The notes beneath the pieces are model-generated. The model had not been told where the DNA came from and searched no databases. It was given only the letters and a program-made list of their open reading frames with translations. From Desulfatirhabdium butyrativorans DSM 18734 (GTDB taxonomy: Bacteria > Desulfobacterota > Desulfobacteria > Desulfobacterales > Desulfatirhabdiaceae): a stretch of DNA of 50,340 bases. The stretch lies in NCBI RefSeq assembly GCF_000429925.1, contig NZ_AUCU01000035.1:1-50340 (forward strand). The letters are read 5' to 3'. A program made the position numbers and the translations under genes. Below, piece by piece: positions 26,003 through 34,716 of the stretch. Numbering within the stretch: position 1 is the first letter of the stretch; each line of letters begins with the position of its first letter.

Positions 26003-27964
26003 ATGAAAGGATATACCGTTCGATTTTTACCGCACGACAAGACCATAACGGTCGACGAAGGAACAACGGTCCTCCGGGCGGCCATGGCGGCAGGTGTGCA
26101 CATCAACGCATCCTGCGGCGGAGAAGGCGTATGTGGAAAATGCCGGGTCCTGATCGAAACCGGCGCCGTGGAAGGCGGTATTACCGAAAAATTGAGCCGG
26201 CAAGACATCGAGCAGGGCTACCGTCAGGCATGCCTATCGACGATCCGGGGAGACCTCACGGTTCGCATTCCCGTTGAATCCGTCGTCGATGCCAGTATTC
26301 TGAACATGCAAAGCACCCCCCGCCGGATGGCCGGCATCCAGGAACCTGACTTCAATGAACTCAAGGAACAGGGTCTGTTCCTGCCACCGGTCGAAAAGAA
26401 ATATCTCGAATTGCCCGAGCCATCCCATCAGGACAACCTGCCGGATGTCAGCCGCCTGATCGGATTTCTGAAACTGGAGCACGATGAGCACCGGCTCGTC
26501 GTCTCGCTTCCGGTCATCCGAAAACTTCCGGGCATCCTGCGCCAGAGCGGATTCAAAATCACGGCCACCCTTGCAAGGCCCGTTCATCCCGGCCGAAAAA
26601 CCCACATCATCAACGTCCAGCCAGGCGATACGACAGACCGCAATTACGCCATCGCCATCGACATCGGCACGACAACCGTTTACGGCCAGCTCATCGATCT
26701 GATCACCGGCAATGTGCTCGCCCAGTTCGGCGATTTCAACGCCCAGATCAGCTACGGCGAGGATGTGATCAGCCGGATCATGTATGCCGAAAAACCCGGG
26801 GGGCTCGATAAACTCCATGAAGTCGTCATCGGCACCATCAACGGCATTATCGCAAAGATGCTGAAAAAATCCGGGATCGACCGGGATGATGTGAACGCCA
26901 TCACCCTGGCCGGAAACACCACCATGACCCAGCTCATGCTCAAGGTCGATCCGCGATACATCCGCAGATCACCTTATGTGCCGGCATCGACCATCTACCC
27001 GCCCATCATGGCCAAATCTCTGGACTTCGAGCTGGGCGATCATGTGACGGCTCTGGTCTACCCCCAGATTTCGAGCTACGTCGGCGGGGATATCGTCTCC
27101 GGGGTCATGGGATCGGGCATGTACCGCACCGAGGAGCTTACCCTGTACCTGGACATCGGCACCAACGCCGAAATCGTCATCGGCAACAAGGACTGGCTGG
27201 CCTGCGCCGCCTGCTCCGCCGGGCCCGCCTTCGAAGGCGGCGGCATCACCTTCGGGATGCGGGCCACCAAGGGTGCGATCGAGGATTTTTCCATCGACCC
27301 GATCACGCTCGAGCCCATGAACATCACGATCGGAAACGTCCGGCCCAAGGGAATCTGCGGATCGGGGCTCATCATCATGGTGGCCACCCTTTTCGAGATG
27401 GGCATCATCGACAACAAGGGAAAGTTCAACCGGGATTTGAAAACGCCCCGAATCCGCGAAACCGAAGGCATTGTGGAGTACGTCCTGGCCTTTGCCGAAA
27501 ACACCCAGATCGACAGGGACATCGTCCTGACAGAACCCGACATCGACAACCTGATCCGCGCCAAGGGAGCGATTTACAGCGGATGCATGACCCTGCTCGA
27601 AGAAGTCGGGCTGAACGTGAATGATTTGCAGCGGATCATTCTGGCAGGCGGTTTCGGCAGTTATGTGGACCTCGCCAAAGCCATGGTCATCGGCCTGCTT
27701 CCCGAAGTCAACCCGGACCAGGTCACCTATGTCGGCAACGGATCGCTGATGGGCGCCCGGATGAGTTCGCTCACCAACCGGATCCGCAGGGACGTGGTGG
27801 ATGTGACCAAACGCATGACCAATTTCGAGCTCTCCGAAACCCGATCCTACATGGACAACTACGTTGCGGCCCTTTTCCTGCCGCATACGGACATCAACAA
27901 ATTCCCGAAGCTCAAGGCAAGACTCGAATCAAGGGGAAAATCCCACCGAGAACATTTATCGTGA
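26003..27964 (+). CDS. acsV: RACo, reductive activator of corrinoid iron-sulfur protein
   Basis: Reduces inactive Co(II) corrinoid to Co(I) with ATP so that the CFeSP can take a methyl group in the Wood-Ljungdahl pathway. Start ATG 26003 follows AAGGAAG at 25991; an upstream ATG at 25976 lies inside the preceding gene. Residues about 1-85 are a plant-type [2Fe-2S] ferredoxin with CGGEGVCGKC and a later QAC. A linker follows to about 205. The ASKHA ATPase is marked by YAIAIDIGTTTVYGQL, LAGNTTMTQLML, LYLDIGTNAEIVIG, PKGICGSGLIIM and ILAGGFGSYVD. At 653 residues it is full length. The acs operon begins about 650 bp downstream on the same strand. Confidence 0.92.
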   Translation: MKGYTVRFLPHDKTITVDEGTTVLRAAMAAGVHINASCGGEGVCGKCRVLIETGAVEGGITEKLSRQDIEQGYRQACLSTIRGDLTVRIPVESVVDASILNMQSTPRRMAGIQEPDFNELKEQGLFLPPVEKKYLELPEPSHQDNLPDVSRLIGFLKLEHDEHRLVVSLPVIRKLPGILRQSGFKITATLARPVHPGRKTHIINVQPGDTTDRNYAIAIDIGTTTVYGQLIDLITGNVLAQFGDFNAQISYGEDVISRIMYAEKPGGLDKLHEVVIGTINGIIAKMLKKSGIDRDDVNAITLAGNTTMTQLMLKVDPRYIRRSPYVPASTIYPPIMAKSLDFELGDHVTALVYPQISSYVGGDIVSGVMGSGMYRTEELTLYLDIGTNAEIVIGNKDWLACAACSAGPAFEGGGITFGMRATKGAIEDFSIDPITLEPMNITIGNVRPKGICGSGLIIMVATLFEMGIIDNKGKFNRDLKTPRIRETEGIVEYVLAFAENTQIDRDIVLTEPDIDNLIRAKGAIYSGCMTLLEEVGLNVNDLQRIILAGGFGSYVDLAKAMVIGLLPEVNPDQVTYVGNGSLMGARMSSLTNRIRRDVVDVTKRMTNFELSETRSYMDNYVAALFLPHTDINKFPKLKARLESRGKSHREHLS

Positions 27965-27977
27965 ACATGCGGATTCA

Positions 27978-28089
27978 GGGTTAAGTTTTAAGTTTTAAGG
28001 GTTAAGTTTTAAGTTTTAAGGGTTAAGTTTTAAGTTTTAAGGGTTAAGTTTTAAGTTTTAAGGGTTAAGTTTTAAGTTTTAAGGGTTAA
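27978..28089. repeat. 21-bp array made of 7-bp units (GGGTTAA, GTTTTAA, GTTTTAA)
   Basis: Five exact 21-bp units, each GGGTTAA followed by two GTTTTAA, and then one more GGGTTAA: 16 heptamers in all. Every unit carries TAA, and the 7-bp step brings stops into all three frames on both strands. It starts 14 bp after the RACo stop codon. Confidence 0.95.
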
Positions 28090-28240
28090 GGGTGTATGGG
28101 AACGTTTTGGTTTTGTAGGGGCGACCGGCCGGTCGCCCCTGCAATGGGCGTCTTGGACCAAGGTTGTGGATTCCTGCATTGACCGGGAGTGGCAGGCCGG
28201 ATTTTCATGGGCGGGGGATTTTCACTCCCTGGGATAGATA
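28090..28240. repeat. composite element with GGCCGG palindrome, copy 3
   Basis: GG-ATGG-AACGTTTTGG at 28094-28110 matches the oleC-oleB spacer. A palindrome GTAGGGGCGACCGGCC/GGTCGCCCCTGC occupies 28115-28142, identical to that at 23844-23871. The part with GGATTTTCATGGGCGGGGG near 28198-28217 is a weaker match to the element's second half. Confidence 0.7.
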
Positions 28241-28322
28241 GTGTCTGAACGGAAAACCCGTTTTGGGTACAACCTGAGCCGGAGGGCGGGCTGCTCCGAA
28301 TAGGGGTTTTCCGTTCAGGCAC
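28241..28322. repeat. 82-bp inverted-repeat element, copy A
   Basis: Ends GTGTCTGAACGGAAAACC and GGTTTTCCGTTCAGGCAC are near-perfect inverted repeats. The interior (GTTTTGGGTACA, GCTGCTCCGAATAGGGG) matches 39848-39930 in the opposite orientation. No coding capacity; MITE-like. The rest of the spacer to 28613 holds no gene; a TTGACA at 28349-28354 is a weak -35 candidate for the acs operon without a good -10. Confidence 0.85.
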
Positions 28323-28613
28323 GAGATAACCCCTGCCATGAGATTTTATTGACAAATGTCTCGGCTTGGGTTAGGGCTTTCAAGTTAAAATTTTTCCTTT
28401 TGGGAGCAACCCGTCCCAAAGGGTGAATTGCGTCGATCAGACCGGACGGGACAGACCCAAATTCGATCATCATAGCCGCCCAGGTGCGGATTTGCGATAA
28501 CCAGTGAAATTCATGTCGAAAGGAGCGTGATCGAACACCACAAGGAAATGTTCGTTGGCAGAAAGAGGCATCACCATTGACCCCATAAACCACCAACAAT
28601 CAAGGAGGGAACT

Positions 28614-30179
28614 TTGGGCTTAGACATTGTCAAGGAATCATACACCGGCAACATCCGGGAAATTACGCTGGGCAAGGGGCCGAAAGCCGTCAAAGTCGGC
28701 GGCCAGAACTGTTACCCCTTCTACCTGTTCGAAGGCACCATGCCCAACAAGCCCAGAATCGCCATGGAAGTCTGGGACATGCAACCGGAAGAATGGCCGG
28801 AAGCCGCTTTGAGCCATTTCAAGGACGTGGCATCCGATGCGGCGGCATGGGCCAAAAAATGCGTCAACGAATTCGGCGCCGAAATGATCGTGCTGCAGCT
28901 CAAGAGCACCGACCCCAACGGCAACAACGCATCGCCCGAGCAGGCAGCCGAAACCGTCAAGAAAGTCCAGGCAGCCGTCGATGTCCCGGTAATTTTATGG
29001 GGATGCGCCAATGTCCAGAAGGATGAAGCCGTATTCAAGAAAATCGCGGAAGAATGCCAGGGAACCAACCTGGTGATGGGCCCGGTCGAGGACAAGAACC
29101 ACAAGGCTATCGGTGCGGCAGCCATGGGATATGGCCACACACTCATCTCCTCTTCCCCGATCGATGTCAACCTTGCCAAGCAAATCAACATCCTGCTCGA
29201 AAATCTCGGTGTTCCCACCGATAAAATCATCATCGACCCGACGACGGGCGGTCTCGGATATGGTCTCGAATATTCCTATTCCGTCATGGAGCGGCTGCGC
29301 ATGGCAGCTCTCAATCAGGGCGACGACAAACTCCAGTACCCGATCATCAACAACCTTGGCAACGAAGTCTGGAAGTGCAAGGAAGCCAAACTCGGAATCG
29401 ACGATGCCCCGACACTCGGTGATCCCGAAAAACGCGGGATCCTGATGGAAGCCGTCGGCGCCATTGCCTATCTTCTGGCAGGAAGCGACATTCTCATCAT
29501 GCGCCATCCCGAATCCATCCGCATGGTCAAGGCCTTCATCGAACTGCTGATGAACGGTGGATCGGCAAGCGCCATCGCTGGCATCCAGAAGCAACTTCCC
29601 GAAGCCGTCGTCGATTTGGCAGCCCTCGCTCCGGCGCCTGATCTCACCATTGCCGAAGAAAAGGCTAAACCCGCTCCGGCAGCAGCCGCACCCAAAGCCG
29701 AAGCACCAAAAGCGGCAGCGCCCGCAGCAGCAGCCCCCAAAGCTCAAGCACCCAAGGCTGCAGCGCCTGCACCCGCGGCTGAAGCCAAAGCGGCAGCACC
29801 GGTCGTAGACAAGGCTGCAGAGGAAGCCAAGGCAGCAGCACAAGCCAAGGCGGATGCGGAAGCCAAAGCCAAGGCCGAGGCAGATGCAAAAGCCAAAGCA
29901 GAAGCCGATGCGAAGGCCAAAGTGGAAGCGGAAGCCAAAGCCAAGGCGGATGCCGCAGCCAAAGCCAAAGCCGATGAAGAAGCCAAACTGAAGGCCGAAG
30001 CCGCCAAACGCGAGGCTGAAGAAGAAGCCATCCGTCAGCAGCGGGCCAAGGAACGGGAAGAGCGCGCGGCAGCCATGCAAAAGGCCCAAGCCACCACCGT
30101 TACCCTGACCGCAGCCGCCATCCAGAAATCGATGACGGAGAAAATTCTCGATAAACTGAATCGCATCCATAGAAGATGA
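28614..30179 (+). CDS. acsD: corrinoid iron-sulfur protein small subunit, with long C-terminal arm
   Basis: Small (delta) subunit of the CFeSP that carries the methyl group to acetyl-CoA synthase. A TTG start at 28614 is placed by the strong AAGGAGGGA just before it. Residues 1 to about 335 form the TIM-barrel subunit (KVGGQNCYPFYLFEG, VILWGCANVQKDE, IIIDPTTGGLGYGLEYSYSVMERLR). Residues about 350-397 are an Ala/Pro linker. Residues about 400-490 are a continuous Ala/Lys/Glu/Asp helix, TolA-like (repeats of AEAKAKAEADAKAK), and 491-521 form a basic amphipathic tail ending NRIHRR. Standard AcsD is about 310-320 residues, so the arm is an addition. It might tether the complex, but that is inference. 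First gene of acsD-A-B-C-E. Confidence 0.92.
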   Translation: MGLDIVKESYTGNIREITLGKGPKAVKVGGQNCYPFYLFEGTMPNKPRIAMEVWDMQPEEWPEAALSHFKDVASDAAAWAKKCVNEFGAEMIVLQLKSTDPNGNNASPEQAAETVKKVQAAVDVPVILWGCANVQKDEAVFKKIAEECQGTNLVMGPVEDKNHKAIGAAAMGYGHTLISSSPIDVNLAKQINILLENLGVPTDKIIIDPTTGGLGYGLEYSYSVMERLRMAALNQGDDKLQYPIINNLGNEVWKCKEAKLGIDDAPTLGDPEKRGILMEAVGAIAYLLAGSDILIMRHPESIRMVKAFIELLMNGGSASAIAGIQKQLPEAVVDLAALAPAPDLTIAEEKAKPAPAAAAPKAEAPKAAAPAAAAPKAQAPKAAAPAPAAEAKAAAPVVDKAAEEAKAAAQAKADAEAKAKAEADAKAKAEADAKAKVEAEAKAKADAAAKAKADEEAKLKAEAAKREAEEEAIRQQRAKEREERAAAMQKAQATTVTLTAAAIQKSMTEKILDKLNRIHRR

Positions 30180-30235
30180 TGCCACCGATATTCACGTTCG
30201 ATGTGCCAGCGATATAACAGGAGGAGGAACCTCTC

Positions 30236-32296
30236 ATGGCAGAAGAAACCAAGTTGAAAAAAGTCGTGGTTGCAGACAAGGAAGTGAAGGCCGAAAAAGC
30301 AGCGAAGGTGGCCGATCCTGTCGGCGCGTCCATCGACATCGCTACCCAGCAGATGATCCGAAGAGCCCAGGAATTGGGCATCGATACGGTTTTCGATCGT
30401 GCCGAAGCAATGAAACCCTGTAACATCGGCATCCAGGGAACCTGCTGCAAAAACTGTTCGATGGGCCCCTGCAGGCTGCCGCTCACCAAATCCGCAGGCG
30501 ATGGCCCCGACGAACGAAAAGGGCTTTGCGGTGCAAGCGCCAACACCATCGCCGCCCGAAACTTCATCCGCATGGTAGCAGGTGGAGCCGCAGCCCACTC
30601 CGATCATGGCCGCGGCGTTGCCGAAGTATTCATGGCCGTCGCCCGAGGGGAAAGCCACGATTACAAAATCAAGGATGTCAACAAGCTCCTGGCGATCGCG
30701 CCACATTACGGCGTCGAAACCACCGTCAAAACGGACGACGGGCAGGTGCTGGATCGGGATGTCAATGAAATTGCATTGGAAGTCGGCCAGAAGGCCCTCG
30801 ATGAATGGGGAAAAGCCGAAGGCGAATTGTGCTATCTGAAACGTGCACCCCAGCCGCTCTATGAAAAATGGAAAAAAGCCGGCGTATTGCCGAGAAATAT
30901 CGACCGGGAAATCGTCGAAATCATGCACCGGACCCACATGGGCGTGGATCAGGATTACAAGAACCTGATCAAGCAAGGCACCCGGGCGGCTCTTGCCGAT
31001 GGTTGGGGCGGATCGATGATTGCCACCGATCTTCAGGATGTTCTGTTCGGAACCCCATATCCCCTTCAGTCCGAAGCCAATCTCGGCATCATGAAGGAAG
31101 ACCATGTCAACCTCATCATCCATGGTCATGAGCCGATTCTCTCCGAAATGATCGTTGCCGCTGCCCAGTCCCAGGAAATGATCGATTACGCCAAAACCGT
31201 GGGCGCCAAGGGCATTCAGCTCGGCGGTATCTGCTGCACCGGAAACGAAATCCTGCAGCGCCATGGCGTTCCACCGGCAGGCACTTTCCTGCAGCAGGAA
31301 CTGGCCATCATTACCGGCGCCTGTGATGCCATGGTCGTGGATATCCAGTGCGTTATGCAGAATCTGGCCAATGTCGCCAAGTGCTTCCACACCAAGCTGA
31401 TCACCACCCACCGCATCGCCAGAATGGAGCAGGAAAACGTCATTCACATCGAATTTGACGAACACCATGCGATGGAAGATGCCAAACGGATCGTGAAAAT
31501 GGCCATCGACAATTTCCAGAATCGAAAAGCCGAAGTCATGATCCCCAGAGCCAAGGCCACCCAGATTGCAGGCTTCGGTGTCGAATCGATCCGCTATCAC
31601 CTGGGCGGGACCTTCCGCGGCGACTATTACACCTTGAACGACAATATCATCAACGGCCGCATCCGGGGCATCGCTGGCGTGGTCGGCTGCAACAACGCCA
31701 GAACCCGCCACAACGAAAACCACATCACCATCGTCAAGGAACTCATCAAAAACGACGTCATTGTTCTGACAACGGGATGCAACGGCATTGCCTGCGCCAT
31801 GGAAGGGCTGCTCACGCCGGAAACGGCGGCCGTCTTCTGCGGTCCCGGTCTTGCCGAAGTCTGCGAAACCGTCGGTATCCCGCCCGTGCTGCACATGGGC
31901 TCCTGTGTGGACAACAGCCGGATCCTCTTGGCTGCAACCGAAGTCGTCAAGGCAGGCGGCCTCGGCAACGACATCAGCGATCTGCCGGCTGCCGGAAGCG
32001 CGCCCGAGTGGATGAGCGAAAAAGCCATCAGCATCGGACAGTACTTTGTTGCCTCCGGTTTCTACACGGTCTTTGGCGTCACCTTCCCGACCACCGGTGC
32101 TCCTGTATTCCAGGATTATCTGTTCCACGAACTGGAGAAGATATATGGTGGCATGTGGGATTTCGAGATCGATCCGATCAAGCACGCGCACAAGATGATC
32201 GCCCATATCGACAAGAAGCGCAAAGCGCTCGGCATCGACAAGGCCAGAGAACGCGTCCTGATGGATATGGCCGACCGGATGAAACTCTCGGCATGA
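30236..32296 (+). CDS. acsA: carbon monoxide dehydrogenase catalytic subunit
   Basis: Ni-Fe-S enzyme (CooS family) that interconverts CO2 and CO and supplies CO to acetyl-CoA synthase. The N-terminal cysteines for the D and B clusters lie at 62, 70, 71, 74, 79 and 98 (GTCCKNCSMGPCR, KGLCGA). C-cluster ligands appear in LIIHGHEPILSE, GGICCTGNE, DIQCVMQ, VVGCNNAR, LTTGCNGIA and MGSCVDNSR. Length is 686 residues including a charged Lys/Ala N-terminus before the conserved part. A strong AGGAGGAGG precedes the ATG, 56 bp after acsD. No cooC nickel-insertion gene is in the window. Confidence 0.95.
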   Translation: MAEETKLKKVVVADKEVKAEKAAKVADPVGASIDIATQQMIRRAQELGIDTVFDRAEAMKPCNIGIQGTCCKNCSMGPCRLPLTKSAGDGPDERKGLCGASANTIAARNFIRMVAGGAAAHSDHGRGVAEVFMAVARGESHDYKIKDVNKLLAIAPHYGVETTVKTDDGQVLDRDVNEIALEVGQKALDEWGKAEGELCYLKRAPQPLYEKWKKAGVLPRNIDREIVEIMHRTHMGVDQDYKNLIKQGTRAALADGWGGSMIATDLQDVLFGTPYPLQSEANLGIMKEDHVNLIIHGHEPILSEMIVAAAQSQEMIDYAKTVGAKGIQLGGICCTGNEILQRHGVPPAGTFLQQELAIITGACDAMVVDIQCVMQNLANVAKCFHTKLITTHRIARMEQENVIHIEFDEHHAMEDAKRIVKMAIDNFQNRKAEVMIPRAKATQIAGFGVESIRYHLGGTFRGDYYTLNDNIINGRIRGIAGVVGCNNARTRHNENHITIVKELIKNDVIVLTTGCNGIACAMEGLLTPETAAVFCGPGLAEVCETVGIPPVLHMGSCVDNSRILLAATEVVKAGGLGNDISDLPAAGSAPEWMSEKAISIGQYFVASGFYTVFGVTFPTTGAPVFQDYLFHELEKIYGGMWDFEIDPIKHAHKMIAHIDKKRKALGIDKARERVLMDMADRMKLSA

Positions 32297-32378
32297 TCAA
32301 GTAACCCAGAAGCACCTGTCATGCGTACCCGATTCTGCAAACCATCGATCGTTATAAATCCTCAATGAAGGAGGAATC

Positions 32379-34595
32379 ATGTCAAGACTCGTAGCATTCG
32401 CCGCCATTCAGGGCGGATACAACATCGTCTCCAAGGTGGAAGGAAAGCTTCAAAAAGCACTGGCCACCTACAACGCCGACACCAAGGTCGGATTTCCCAA
32501 CACGGCTTATTACCTGCCTGTCATCTATTCACTTCTCGGCATCAAGGTCGAGACCCTCGAAGACATGAAAAAACCCCTTGCATTTGCCAGAGGCCTTCTG
32601 CCGCCGCACGTCAAGGGCTCACACCATCTGCCGTATCTCGGCCCCCTTCTGGATGCCGGCATGGCAGCCCTGTTTGCCTTCGAAATCGAAGAAGCCCTGC
32701 GCTATCTCGAACAGCCGGATTTCTATCTCCATTCGGAAGAAATCGATGAAGCCGCCGGAAAAATCTGGCTGGGTGCAGCCGACGATACCGTGTTCCGAAA
32801 ACGCGGCGTGGAATTCGTCGACGGCTCGGCTCCGGGTTTTGCCGCCATCGTCGGTGCGGCTCCAACTCCCGAAATCGCCAAGATGATCGTGGAAGAATAT
32901 CAGAAACGAAGCCTCTATATTTTCCTCGCAGCCAACCAGAACGGCACGACCGTTGCCCAGCAGTTGCTTGAGGCAGGAGTTCAGATCGGATGGAATACCC
33001 GTATCGTTCCTTTCGGCCCCGACATTTCCTCGGCCATCTTCGCCCTTGGTTTCGCCAACCGGGCGGCCATGGCTTTCGGCGGCATCAAACCCGGCGACTA
33101 CCGCAAGATGCTGCTTTACAACAAGAACCGGATCTTCGCCTTCGTCAATGCGCTGGGCGATGTCAATGCCGAATGGGCCGCAGCGGCCGCCGGATGCGTC
33201 AACTGGGGCTTCCCGACCCTTGCAGACACTGACATTCCCGAAATTCTTCCCACCGGTATCTGTACGTACGAGCACGTCGTCGCCAACGTCAAACACGAAG
33301 ACATGGTGCAGAAGTCCGTTGAAGTCCGCGGCCTCAAGGTCACCGTTTCCAAGATCGACATCCCCTGCGCCTTCGGTCCTGCATATGAAGGTGAGCGCGT
33401 CCGCGGGGCAGACCTGTACTGCCAGTGCGGCGGCGGCAAGACCCAGTGCACCGAGCTGGTGAAAATGGCCGAAATGAACGAGATCGAAGACGGCAAGGTC
33501 ACGGTCGTCGGCCCCGACATGAAGGATATCAAAGCCGGCGGAACATTCCCGCTCGGCATCTATGTCCAGGTTGCGGGCCGCGAATTTCAGACCGACTTCG
33601 AGCCCATTCTGGAACGCCAGATCCACCACCTGATCAATTACATCCAGGGCATCATGCACATCGGGCAGCGGGACATTTCCTGGATCCGCGTCAGCAAGGC
33701 GGCCATCGAGAAAGGCTTCTCCCTGAAGGATATCGGCGTGGTCCTCCATGCGAAATTCCATCAGGATTTCCAGAAAATCGTGGACAAGGTTCAGGTCACC
33801 CTGTTCACCAACAAGGAAGATGTGGACAAACTGACGGCAAGGGCCCGGGCCGAATACAAAATGCGGGATGAGCGCGTCGAGAAGATGACCGACGAGGATG
33901 TGGAAATCTACTATTCCTGCACCCTTTGCCAGTCCTTCGCTCCGACCCACGTCTGCACCGTCAGCCCCGAGCGGACGGGTCTGTGCGGCGCTTACAACTG
34001 GATGGACTGCAAGGCTTCCTTTGAAATCAACCCGACCGGGCCGAACCAGCCGATTCAGAAGGGCGAATGCATCGATCCCAAACTCGGGCAATGGAAGGGC
34101 GTCAATGAATTTGTGAAGAAAGCCTCCCGTGGGGCTATCGACCACTACAATTTCTACTCCCTCGTGGTCGATCCGATGACGACCTGCGGCTGCTGCGAAT
34201 GTATCGCAGCCACTCTGCCCACCTGCAACGGTGTCATGACCGTTCACCGGGATTATTCCGGAGAAACCCCCTGCGGCATGAAGTTCACCACCCTGGCCGG
34301 TGTCATGGGCGGTGGGGCGCAGTCGCCGGGTTTTGTCGGCCATTCCAAATACAACATCACCCAGAGAAAATTCATCGTCGGAGACGGCGGGTTGCTTCGA
34401 ATGGTATGGATGCCCAAAAGCCTGAAGGAAGAAATCCGCGACCGGCTCATCAAACGCGGCACGGAGATGGGTTACCCGAACCTGATCGACATGATCGCAG
34501 ACGAAACCGTCGGGACGACCGAAGAGGAAATTCTGCCCTTCCTGCAGAAGGTCGGCCATCCGGCGCTTTCGATGCCTCCGATCATCGGCGGATGA
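32379..34595 (+). CDS. acsB: acetyl-CoA synthase, bacterial type
   Basis: Joins CO, the methyl group from CFeSP and CoA into acetyl-CoA, or runs in reverse for acetate oxidation. The A-cluster ligands are visible: the Cys set in YYSCTLCQSFAPTHVC and GLCGAYNWMDC (about residues 511-545), and the Cys-Gly-Cys motif in TTCGCCECIA (about 602-604) that holds the distal nickel. At 738 residues it is the full bacterial form with the N-terminal CODH-docking domain, unlike the shorter archaeal CdhC. AAGGAGG lies just before the ATG. Confidence 0.95.
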   Translation: MSRLVAFAAIQGGYNIVSKVEGKLQKALATYNADTKVGFPNTAYYLPVIYSLLGIKVETLEDMKKPLAFARGLLPPHVKGSHHLPYLGPLLDAGMAALFAFEIEEALRYLEQPDFYLHSEEIDEAAGKIWLGAADDTVFRKRGVEFVDGSAPGFAAIVGAAPTPEIAKMIVEEYQKRSLYIFLAANQNGTTVAQQLLEAGVQIGWNTRIVPFGPDISSAIFALGFANRAAMAFGGIKPGDYRKMLLYNKNRIFAFVNALGDVNAEWAAAAAGCVNWGFPTLADTDIPEILPTGICTYEHVVANVKHEDMVQKSVEVRGLKVTVSKIDIPCAFGPAYEGERVRGADLYCQCGGGKTQCTELVKMAEMNEIEDGKVTVVGPDMKDIKAGGTFPLGIYVQVAGREFQTDFEPILERQIHHLINYIQGIMHIGQRDISWIRVSKAAIEKGFSLKDIGVVLHAKFHQDFQKIVDKVQVTLFTNKEDVDKLTARARAEYKMRDERVEKMTDEDVEIYYSCTLCQSFAPTHVCTVSPERTGLCGAYNWMDCKASFEINPTGPNQPIQKGECIDPKLGQWKGVNEFVKKASRGAIDHYNFYSLVVDPMTTCGCCECIAATLPTCNGVMTVHRDYSGETPCGMKFTTLAGVMGGGAQSPGFVGHSKYNITQRKFIVGDGGLLRMVWMPKSLKEEIRDRLIKRGTEMGYPNLIDMIADETVGTTEEEILPFLQKVGHPALSMPPIIGG

Positions 34596-34656
34596 TCTTT
34601 TCCGTCGGGATGGTTTGTGAACCGTCCCGACAAACCAACGTCAGATGATGGTACCC

Positions 34657-34684
34657 GTAGGGGCGATACATGAATCGCCCCTTC
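34657..34684. repeat. short palindrome between acsB and acsC
   Basis: GTAGGGGCGAT, an 8-nt loop, then ATCGCCCCTTC. It has the arms of the dispersed GGCCGG palindrome but a different centre, and sits inside the acs operon 33-60 bp before the acsC start. It could form an mRNA hairpin that affects the ratio of subunits. Confidence 0.7.
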
Positions 34685-34716
34685 CACCAACATTTTTCGG
34701 AAACAAGGAGAAAACG

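Noticed and set aside
27978-28089. Tandem array as a CRISPR array
   Set aside because: Units are contiguous 21-bp repeats with no unique spacers.
30035-34559. Long open frames on the minus strand opposite acsA and acsB (723 and 646 codons)
   Set aside because: Both are mirror frames of highly biased genes; acsA and acsB are unmistakable on the plus strand.
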